From: Pseudomonadota bacterium
Lineage (GTDB): Bacteria > Pseudomonadota > Gammaproteobacteria > Burkholderiales > Methylophilaceae
Assembly (NCBI GenBank): GCA_023459535.1
Contig: JAEWTK010000013.1
Location: forward strand, 1 to 5,242
DNA: 5,242 nucleotides
Direction of reading: 5' to 3'
In this document: in pieces, positions 1 to 4,430 of the stretch
Layout of the letters: the number at the start of each line of letters is the position of its first letter
How positions within the stretch are numbered: the stretch's first letter is position 1
Position numbers and translations under genes: made by a program
Notes under the pieces: generated by a model
The model's database searches: none
What the model saw: the letters and a program-made list of their open reading frames with translations, nothing else
What the model was told of the DNA's origin: nothing

Positions 1-730
1 CACCTGGGGTCTTTTGCCGGTGAAAGAGAATTCGCTGATCACGCTCGACAAGAACGCCGAGCTGCTGTTCCGTACCTCGCATTTGTCCGAAATCACGGTC
101 GCCGTCATCTCCGCAAAACGTCTGGAAGAGTATGCGGCGACGGTGGAATGGATGGATCTGGACAAGGTGATGGACAAGGTGAAACCGGTAGAAGCTGCGC
201 AACCGCAGATTATCAACCGCATGCAGGTGGCCGTGGGTGGGGGCATGGACTACTTTGCAACACTGGACGACAGCGCGGATATTGCAGAGACTTGGCGCCA
301 TTTCGAGGACGATCTGATGGCGACCTGCCTGCAAGCCTTGCTGCAGGCCAAGGAAAACCGTAGCACTCAACATCACGATCAGCGCGTCCATCGCTACATC
401 GTCAATCGCGTGCGCGATCTGACTCTGTCGAGCTATGGCTACGCGCTGACCATAGGCGAACTCTGCACCACCCTGCGCATCAGCCGTCGCACGCTGAATC
501 ATGCGTTTGCGCGCGTGCTCGGCGTCACGCCGGTCGCCTACATGCGCAACATACGCCTGCACCGCGTGCGTGCCGAACTGCAATCGTCGCCCTACCAGGT
601 TTCGACCATTGCCAACGTTGCCGCCCAATGGGGTTTCTGGCACATGAGCCTGTTCTCCCGCTATTACCGTGAACTGTTCGGCGAACTCCCGAACGAGACA
701 CTGGAGCGCGCACGCACGCTGAGCCACTGA
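1..730 (+). CDS. AraC-family transcriptional regulator, 5'-truncated by the window edge
   Basis: A DNA-binding transcriptional regulator of the AraC/XylS family. The reading frame is open from the left edge (first full codon at 2), and no ribosome binding site precedes the TTG at 14, so the true start lies upstream; family members are usually about 300 residues. Counting from the TTG codon at 14 as residue 1, residues 1-115 belong to a divergent N-terminal sensing/dimerisation region, and residues about 126-230 form the typical C-terminal double helix-turn-helix domain. The first HTH is about 146-167 (IGELCTTLRISRRTLNHAF). The second is about 197-220, with the family pattern A..WGF......FSRYYRELFGELP. 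Architecture and spacing resemble the EutR-like branch, but the ligand and target genes cannot be read from the sequence. It lies 198 bases upstream of tatA on the same strand. Whether it regulates tat is unknown. Confidence 0.9.
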   Translation, partial: TWGLLPVKENSLITLDKNAELLFRTSHLSEITVAVISAKRLEEYAATVEWMDLDKVMDKVKPVEAAQPQIINRMQVAVGGGMDYFATLDDSADIAETWRHFEDDLMATCLQALLQAKENRSTQHHDQRVHRYIVNRVRDLTLSSYGYALTIGELCTTLRISRRTLNHAFARVLGVTPVAYMRNIRLHRVRAELQSSPYQVSTIANVAAQWGFWHMSLFSRYYRELFGELPNETLERARTLSH

Positions 731-768
731 GCGAACTGGACAACCTGCTAGTTCGCTGGCGAAAGCCA
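730..768 (+). terminator. Hairpins just after the AraC-family gene, possible weak terminator
   Basis: AGCGAACT (730-737) pairs perfectly with AGTTCGCT (750-757) across a 12-base loop, and it begins at the last base of the stop codon. A second small hairpin, TGGC-GAAA-GCCA (757-768), with a GNRA-type loop, abuts it. No T-run follows, so this is not a classic intrinsic terminator; it may be a Rho-linked or mRNA-stabilising structure. The rest of the gap up to tatA (769-915) shows no convincing promoter pair. Confidence 0.35.
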
Positions 769-915
769 TCATTCAGCAGCACTTGACGTGGCATGTGCGA
801 TTGCTTGGGCGCGCGCATGAGTTAACGGTGAATGCTTGCGCAATGCAAACAGGCAGTAAGCAATTTTTTACAAAATGGGTTTGTGCAACGAAATCGCAAG
901 CAAACCCCGGAAATC

Positions 916-922
916 AGGAGAG
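916..922 (+). promoter_or_regulatory. Ribosome binding site that fixes the tatA start
   Basis: AGGAGAG at 916-922 leaves 8 bases between AGGAG and the ATG at 929. It supports that ATG over the in-frame ATG at 875, which would add 18 polar residues in front of the TatA membrane helix and has no Shine-Dalgarno sequence. Confidence 0.8.
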
Positions 923-928
923 CGGCAA

Positions 929-1144
929 ATGGGAGCATTCAGTATCTGGCACTGGCTGATCGTGCTGGTCATCGTGGCCTTGGTGTTTGGCACCAAGAAA
1001 CTGCGCAATCTGGGCGGTGATGTCGGCGAGGCGGTCAAGAGCTTCAAGGATGCCGTCAATGACGGCAAGGCAGCGCCGCTGCTCGATGGCACCGCCCATG
1101 CGGCGAACGTCGAACACGAAATGGCGCAAAGAGAAAGACGCTAG
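929..1144 (+). CDS. tatA: Sec-independent (twin-arginine) protein translocase subunit TatA
   Basis: TatA is the pore-forming or membrane-weakening subunit of the Tat system, which exports folded proteins carrying a twin-arginine signal across the inner membrane. The 71-residue product shows the canonical order: a very short periplasmic N-terminus, one transmembrane helix (about 4-20, with H8 at the polar position that is Q8 in E. coli), the FG hinge at F20-G21, the amphipathic helix beginning GTKKLRNLG (about 22-42), then a short polar tail. The FGTKKLR motif is a family hallmark, and the helix wording matches betaproteobacterial TatA closely. It is somewhat shorter than E. coli TatA (89 residues) because the dispensable tail is short. 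It is the first gene of a tatABC operon, with tatB starting 24 bases downstream. The start was chosen from the AGGAG at 916 and from the fit of the N-terminus to the family. Confidence 0.96.
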   Translation: MGAFSIWHWLIVLVIVALVFGTKKLRNLGGDVGEAVKSFKDAVNDGKAAPLLDGTAHAANVEHEMAQRERR

Positions 1145-1168
1145 GCCGGACCTCGGATCAGCCAATTC

Positions 1169-1522
1169 ATGTTTGATCTCGCCTTTTCGGAATTGATCAT
1201 CATCGGCATCGTTGCCCTGGTCGTCATCGGCCCGGAAAAACTGCCCAAGCTCGCACGCAGCGCCGGCCGCTTCATCGGCCAGATACAGCGCTACACAAAC
1301 GCGATCAAGTCCGATATCAACAACGAACTGCGTCTGGAAGACCTGCAGCGCGTGCAGGAAGAGCTGCGACAGAGCATTGAAGCCGGAACACCGGCCTATC
1401 AGGTGGGTCAGGTCATCGACCACTCAACACCCCAGATCGATGCTGCAGCGCTGCAGCAGACCGTGGCCGCCAATGCGGGCACGGTTGAACCGGTGCCGAT
1501 CAAGCGGAGCCTGCCAGATTGA
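1169..1522 (+). CDS. tatB: Twin-arginine translocase subunit TatB
   Basis: TatB works with TatC as the receptor that binds twin-arginine signal peptides before TatA is recruited. The 117-residue protein begins MFDLAFSELI, with the conserved glutamate E8 at the start of the transmembrane helix (about 6-20). The G21-P22 hinge (VVIGPEKLP) follows, then a long charged amphipathic helix (about 24-72), and a variable Ala/Gln/Pro-rich tail with no recognisable motif. E8 and GP separate it from the TatA paralogue upstream. The ribosome binding site is weak (GGAT around 1155-1158), so translation may be partly coupled to tatA. Its TGA stop overlaps the TTG start of tatC in the sequence TTGA. Length is within the variable range of TatB proteins. 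Confidence 0.95.
   Translation: MFDLAFSELIIIGIVALVVIGPEKLPKLARSAGRFIGQIQRYTNAIKSDINNELRLEDLQRVQEELRQSIEAGTPAYQVGQVIDHSTPQIDAAALQQTVAANAGTVEPVPIKRSLPD
1506..1509 (+). promoter_or_regulatory. Ribosome binding site supporting the TTG start of tatC
   Basis: GGAG at 1506-1509, inside the end of tatB, lies 9 bases ahead of the TTG at 1519. No ATG or GTG fits the conserved TatC N-terminus, so this site supports the non-canonical start. Confidence 0.55.
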
Positions 1523-2247
1523 TTGCAACGGACAGTTTCATCTCGCATCTGATCGAACTGCGGGATCGTCTGCTACGCATCGTCATCTGCTTACTGGTGG
1601 TGTCGCTGGCGCTGCTGCCTTTCGCTCAGGAAATCTACCATTTCCTCGCCACCCCCTTGCTGCAATCCCTGCCGGCCGGTGGACAGATGATCGCCACCGA
1701 TGTGACGACGCCATTTTTTGTACCAATAAAAGCCGTCTTGCTGGCGGCTTTCATGCTCGCCCTGCCATACACCTTGTACCAAGTCTGGGCTTTTGTTGCC
1801 CCCGGTCTATATTCCAGCGAACGCAGCCTGATCAGCCCGCTGGTATTCTCCAGCCTGCTGCTGTTCCTCTGCGGAATGGCATTTGCCTATTTTCTGGTGT
1901 TCCCGGTCGTGTTCGGGTTCATCAGCAGCACGGCCCCGGATGGCGTGGCGGTGATGACCGATATCGGCAAGTATCTGGATTTTGCGATGACGCTGTTCAT
2001 CGCTTTCGGATTGGCATTTGAGGTGCCAGTGGCAGTGGTACTGCTGGTCATCACTGGCGTCGTCAGCATCGCCGCATTGCGCGGGGCACGCTCTTATGTG
2101 ATCGTCGGTGCCTTCGTGCTTGGCGCAATCTTTACTCCGCCTGACATCATTTCGCAGTTCATGCTGGCGATCCCGCTGTGGCTGCTATATGAAGCGGGTA
2201 TCGTCGTCGCCAGCCTGTTACAGCGCAATCATCAGCAATTGCAGTAA
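1519..2247 (+). CDS. tatC: Twin-arginine translocase subunit TatC
   Basis: TatC is the polytopic inner-membrane core of the Tat translocase and recognises the twin-arginine motif of substrates. The 242-residue protein has the expected six-helix hydrophobic pattern and a near-constant offset of two from E. coli numbering. Visible conserved residues are SHLIELRDRLL at 9-19 (E13, R15, R17), P46 in the first periplasmic loop, WAFVAPGLYSSER at 90-102 with F92, P95 and E101 (the signal-peptide binding site, E. coli F94 and E103), E168 in FGLAFEVPV, and FTPPD at 205-209. The start is TTG, overlapping the tatB stop by four bases (TTGA), which implies translational coupling and a controlled stoichiometry. 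The gene appears intact and ends the operon; pit converges on it 93 bases downstream. Confidence 0.96.
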   Translation: MIATDSFISHLIELRDRLLRIVICLLVVSLALLPFAQEIYHFLATPLLQSLPAGGQMIATDVTTPFFVPIKAVLLAAFMLALPYTLYQVWAFVAPGLYSSERSLISPLVFSSLLLFLCGMAFAYFLVFPVVFGFISSTAPDGVAVMTDIGKYLDFAMTLFIAFGLAFEVPVAVVLLVITGVVSIAALRGARSYVIVGAFVLGAIFTPPDIISQFMLAIPLWLLYEAGIVVASLLQRNHQQLQ

Positions 2248-2264
2248 ACCGCCCATCACCCAAC

Positions 2265-2300
2265 CGCTGACACACATCAATTGCCGCCGTCAGCGTTTCT
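2265..2300 (+). terminator. Possible terminator downstream of tatC
   Basis: CGCTGAC (2265-2271) pairs with GTCAGCG (2289-2295) across a 17-base loop and is followed by TTTCT. The stem is short and the T-run imperfect, so this is only a candidate end for the tatABC transcript. Confidence 0.35.
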
Positions 2301-2313
2301 GCACATTACATCA

Positions 2314-2332
2314 GTTAGCGTAACGCGCTAAC
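2314..2332. terminator. Hairpin between convergent tatC and pit
   Basis: GTTAGCG (2314-2320) and CGCTAAC (2326-2332) form a perfect 7-base stem with a 5-base loop, 8 bases beyond the pit stop codon. Neither side has a T-run. Its position between convergent genes suggests transcript-end protection or factor-assisted termination, perhaps for the pit mRNA. Confidence 0.35.
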
Positions 2333-2340
2333 AACCTACC

Positions 2341-3912
2341 TTAGGCGTACATCACACCAAAAATCATGTAGTAGATCATGGCAGCCATCAGAGCCGAGGC
2401 GGGAACGGTAATAATCCAGGCAGCGATGATCTTGAACACAGCGGTACGTTTGACCAGTTCGTGTTTGTAAAGCTTGCGCATGCGCTTGCGGTCGGCTTTG
2501 GAAAGTTCAGCCTGGGCCGTGTGCGCTTTTAATTGATCCAGCATTTCCTGTTTCTCTTTGATCTTGGCCTTGGCAAAGCGGTCCAGAAAGGATTCAACGA
2601 CTTCCTTATCCGCACCCAGGTGATGCTGTTTGATCTCGTCGACCATTTGCGAGTAGTTGGTCTTGATGAATTCGCGCAGGAAGCCGACACCGAAAATGCC
2701 TCCCAGGGCGATGTGTGTCGAACTTACAGGCAGGCCCAGCTGTGAGGCGATAATCACCGTCACCGCGGCGGCCATGGCGATACAGAAAGCGCGCATCTGG
2801 TCGAGTTCGGTGATCTCACCTCCCACCGTGCGTATCAGTTTGGGGCCATACAGAGCCAACCCGATGGCAATCCCGAGGGCACCGACCATCATGACCCAGA
2901 ACGGGATGCCGGCCTTGTCGGTCACGCCGCCCTTGGCGACGGTGTCCGCGATCGCCGCCAGCGGGCCGATAGCGTTGGCAACGTCATTGGCACCGTGAGC
3001 AAAACTCAACAATGCCGCCGCAAAAATCAACGGCACGGTGAACATGGAGTTGATGCTTTCCTTGGTATTAACATACAGATGAATACGGCGCTGCATGATG
3101 TTGCCCAGATAGCGCCAGACGACCAGACCCAGAACCGCACCGATTATGCTGGCCGTGAGAAAATCAACCTTCCATATCTTGTTCAAACCCTTGAGAATCA
3201 GGTAAGTGGTGAAAGAAAATGCCATGATGCCGACTAGGATAGGCACCGTGCGCTTGGCGGCGATGACCATGTCCGGCTGGTAAGTAATCGCACGCTTGAT
3301 CCAGAATAGAAAGCCGGCGGCAATCAGCCCGCCCAGCACAGGCGAAACCACCCAACTTGCAGCAATCCCGCCCATGGTGCCCCAGTTGGCAGCTTCCATG
3401 CCACCGGCAGCGACACCAGCGCCCAGCACGGCACCGACGATGGAATGCGTAGTCGATACCGGTGCGCCGATCGCGGTGGCGAAATTGAGCCATAGTGCGC
3501 CTGCCAGCAGAGCCGAGATCATCATCAGAACAAAATGGTCACTGTTGGAAATGGCAGTCTGATCGATAATACCGCCGCGTATGGTGGACACGACGTCCCC
3601 GCCGGCAACCAACGCACCCATCATTTCAAAAACAGCGGCAATGACAATGGCACCGCCCATGGTAATCGCACGCGAGCCGACCGCCGGGCCGACGTTGTTG
3701 GCAACGTCGTTGGCGCCGATATTCATCGCCATGTAACCGCCGATCATGGCCGCCACCACCAGCATGGTGCTCTGCGGGCCGACACCGCCATTGGCGAGCG
3801 CGGTGTAAAGCATGATGCTGACGATGAAGAGCAGGCCTATGCCCAGTCTGGATGACTCGCGTGTTCCCTTCTTGGTTGCGCGTTCAATCTCGGTGAAATT
3901 CTTGAGCTTCAT
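2341..3912 (-). CDS. pit: PiT-family inorganic phosphate transporter
   Basis: An inner-membrane secondary transporter that, in characterised PiT proteins, takes up phosphate (often as a metal-phosphate complex) using a cation gradient. The 523-residue protein shows the two inverted halves of the family. The first half carries GANDVANN (66-73) and PVSTTHS (151-157); the second carries GANDVANA (307-314) and PVSSTH (395-400). An N-terminal cytoplasmic stretch of about 22 residues precedes the first membrane helix. A highly charged, probably helical loop (about 421-490, rich in K, E, D, Q) separates the second-half core from the final membrane helix. Length is slightly above E. coli PitA (499). 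The ATG is preceded by AGGA (+ strand 3918-3921) at 5-base spacing. It appears monocistronic here, convergent with tatC; no phoU-like gene is beside it. Phosphate is the likely substrate, though PiT members for sulfate exist. Confidence 0.93.
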   Translation of the reverse strand: MKLKNFTEIERATKKGTRESSRLGIGLLFIVSIMLYTALANGGVGPQSTMLVVAAMIGGYMAMNIGANDVANNVGPAVGSRAITMGGAIVIAAVFEMMGALVAGGDVVSTIRGGIIDQTAISNSDHFVLMMISALLAGALWLNFATAIGAPVSTTHSIVGAVLGAGVAAGGMEAANWGTMGGIAASWVVSPVLGGLIAAGFLFWIKRAITYQPDMVIAAKRTVPILVGIMAFSFTTYLILKGLNKIWKVDFLTASIIGAVLGLVVWRYLGNIMQRRIHLYVNTKESINSMFTVPLIFAAALLSFAHGANDVANAIGPLAAIADTVAKGGVTDKAGIPFWVMMVGALGIAIGLALYGPKLIRTVGGEITELDQMRAFCIAMAAAVTVIIASQLGLPVSSTHIALGGIFGVGFLREFIKTNYSQMVDEIKQHHLGADKEVVESFLDRFAKAKIKEKQEMLDQLKAHTAQAELSKADRKRMRKLYKHELVKRTAVFKIIAAWIITVPASALMAAMIYYMIFGVMYA

Positions 3913-3973
3913 AAAAGTCCTGCCATCAAATATTCATCATTGCATTAATAAACAGCCCGTTAGAGGCGGTGCC

Positions 3974-3982
3974 ATCATACCA
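3974..3982 (-). promoter_or_regulatory. Candidate extended -10 promoter for pit
   Basis: Read on the minus strand, this is TGGTATGAT: a TATGAT -10 (5 of 6 bases of TATAAT) with the TG of an extended -10 in the right place. No good -35 lies 16-18 bases upstream, as is common for extended -10 promoters. It would start the transcript near 3967, giving a leader of about 55 bases before the pit ATG. Confidence 0.4.
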
Positions 3983-4008
3983 AAATTTTTCACATCCCAG
4001 CCGCATTA

Positions 4009-4026
4009 ATGTCACATGGATGTCAT
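4009..4026 (+). promoter_or_regulatory. Pho-box-like direct repeat upstream of pit
   Basis: ATGTCAC-ATGG-ATGTCAT is two 7-base direct repeats with a 4-base spacer, each differing at one base from the PhoB half-site CTGTCA(T/C), with the 11-base periodicity of a Pho box. It lies 97 bases upstream of the pit ATG and about 30 bases upstream of the candidate -10, oriented opposite to pit. The distance and reversed orientation do not fit the usual activating arrangement, so a repressing or bystander role is possible. Confidence 0.4.
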
Positions 4027-4111
4027 CTCCGGCCAGAGATTCAGCATGATTCAAGCACGCGAAGGTAGCAGGCGATTGCAATCTCAAGACTGTCGAAGTT
4101 TCTCTAATAAA

Positions 4112-4128
4112 AATCATGAGGCATGATT
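4112..4128. repeat. Perfect inverted repeat AATCATG-AGG-CATGATT
   Basis: A 7-3-7 perfect dyad in the pit-pqqA intergenic region, shaped like a dimeric regulator site. The right half is part of a 10-base word, GCATGATTCA (4121-4130), which also occurs as a direct repeat at 4044-4053. No matching regulator family is evident. Confidence 0.4.
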
Positions 4129-4140
4129 CATGGAAAGCAC

Positions 4141-4174
4141 GGTGTCGACACCACCGTTATCAGCGCAGTATGCC
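4141..4174 (+). promoter_or_regulatory. 12-base palindrome with a candidate pqqA promoter
   Basis: GGTGTCGACACC (4141-4152) is a perfect palindrome. Inside it, TCGACA (4145-4150) matches 5 of 6 bases of a -35 element, and 18 bases on is a poor -10, TATGCC (4169-4174). If real, transcription would begin near 4181, about 42 bases before the pqqA ATG, and a protein bound to the palindrome would cover the -35. The palindrome is certain; its function is inference. Confidence 0.3.
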
Positions 4175-4210
4175 GTCATACCAACAAATCATTGTGGCAT
4201 AACAACTAAC

Positions 4211-4216
4211 AGGAGA
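4211..4216 (+). promoter_or_regulatory. Strong ribosome binding site of pqqA
   Basis: AGGAGA at 4211-4216, with 7 bases between AGGAG and the ATG at 4223. It is a near-ideal Shine-Dalgarno sequence and strong evidence that the tiny downstream reading frame is translated. Confidence 0.85.
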
Positions 4217-4222
4217 TTGAGC

Positions 4223-4294
4223 ATGTGGACAAAACCAGCAGCTACTGAAATGCGTTTCGGCTTTGAAGTAACGATGTATGTTTGCAACCGCTAG
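4223..4294 (+). CDS. pqqA: PQQ precursor peptide PqqA, a 23-codon gene
   Basis: PqqA is the ribosomally made substrate for pyrroloquinoline quinone synthesis. In the known pathway PqqD presents the peptide, the radical SAM enzyme PqqE joins the glutamate and tyrosine side chains, and later enzymes release and oxidise the cross-linked pair to give the cofactor. The 23-residue product begins MWTKPA and contains GFEVTMY, with the essential Glu at position 15 and Tyr at 19 separated by three residues as required, and ends CNR. Length, the Trp-x-Lys-Pro start and the E-V-T-x-Y core match known PqqA peptides such as that of Klebsiella. C21 in the tail is a variable-site oddity. A strong AGGAG stands 7 bases before the ATG. 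No pqqBCDE is in the window: the next gene is gpsA on the opposite strand, beyond a terminator. It is therefore a solitary copy here, either detached from its operon or an extra copy. Confidence 0.9.
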   Translation: MWTKPAATEMRFGFEVTMYVCNR

Positions 4295-4349
4295 GTTGTA
4301 AACCAGCTAATACAGAACGGTTGCAAAGCAATATAGGCCGCAACCGCTA
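4281..4349 (+). repeat. Nested inverted repeats at and after the pqqA stop codon
   Basis: Four related arms are visible. Arm 1, TTTGCAACCG (4281-4290), is the end of pqqA. Arm 2, GGTTGTAAA (4294-4302), can pair with arm 1 in a 9-base stem with one G-U pair and a GCTA loop holding part of the TAG stop. Arm 3, CGGTTGCAAA (4318-4327), pairs perfectly with all ten bases of arm 1. Arm 4, GCAACCG (4340-4346), pairs perfectly with the first seven bases of arm 3. GCAACCGCTA also recurs directly at 4284-4293 and 4340-4349. The pairings 1:2 plus 3:4, and 1:3, are mutually exclusive. A role in stabilising or attenuating the small pqqA transcript is inference. Confidence 0.6.
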
Positions 4350-4370
4350 AATCGACCAAGGCAGAATAAA

Positions 4371-4400
4371 TAAAAATGGCACCCGCGGGTGCCATTTTTA
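4371..4400. terminator. Bidirectional intrinsic terminator between pqqA and gpsA
   Basis: A 30-base perfect palindrome whose left half is TAAAAATGGCACCCG. The core stem TGGCACCCG/CGGGTGCCA is GC-rich and flanked by A5 on the left and T5 on the right, so on either strand the hairpin is followed by a U-run. It sits between convergent pqqA and gpsA, 31 bases from the gpsA stop, and should end both transcripts. Confidence 0.92.
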
Positions 4401-4430
4401 ATGCCTATCATTCCTGATTATTAACTGTCA

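Noticed and set aside
783..788. TTGACG as a -35 for tatA
   Set aside because: No acceptable -10 lies 15-19 bases downstream, so a good hexamer alone is not enough.
875..928. Upstream ATG adding 18 residues to TatA
   Set aside because: The extension is polar, unlike any TatA N-terminus, and the strong AGGAG at 916 belongs to the ATG at 929.
914..1423. A 169-codon minus-strand open frame
   Set aside because: It is antisense to tatA and tatB and has no recognisable domain.
1212..2021. A 269-codon plus-strand open frame
   Set aside because: It overlaps tatB and tatC in another frame, has Arg/Ser/Cys-rich out-of-frame composition, and both real genes have clear conserved residues.
3926..4117. 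A 63-codon minus-strand open frame just upstream of pit
   Set aside because: It has no Shine-Dalgarno sequence and no recognisable motif, and it overlaps the candidate pit promoter and the Pho-like repeat. Better seen as intergenic DNA.
4117..4203. A 28-codon plus-strand frame ending just before pqqA
   Set aside because: No ribosome binding site, Arg/His-rich unconserved-looking product, and it runs through the palindrome and candidate promoter.
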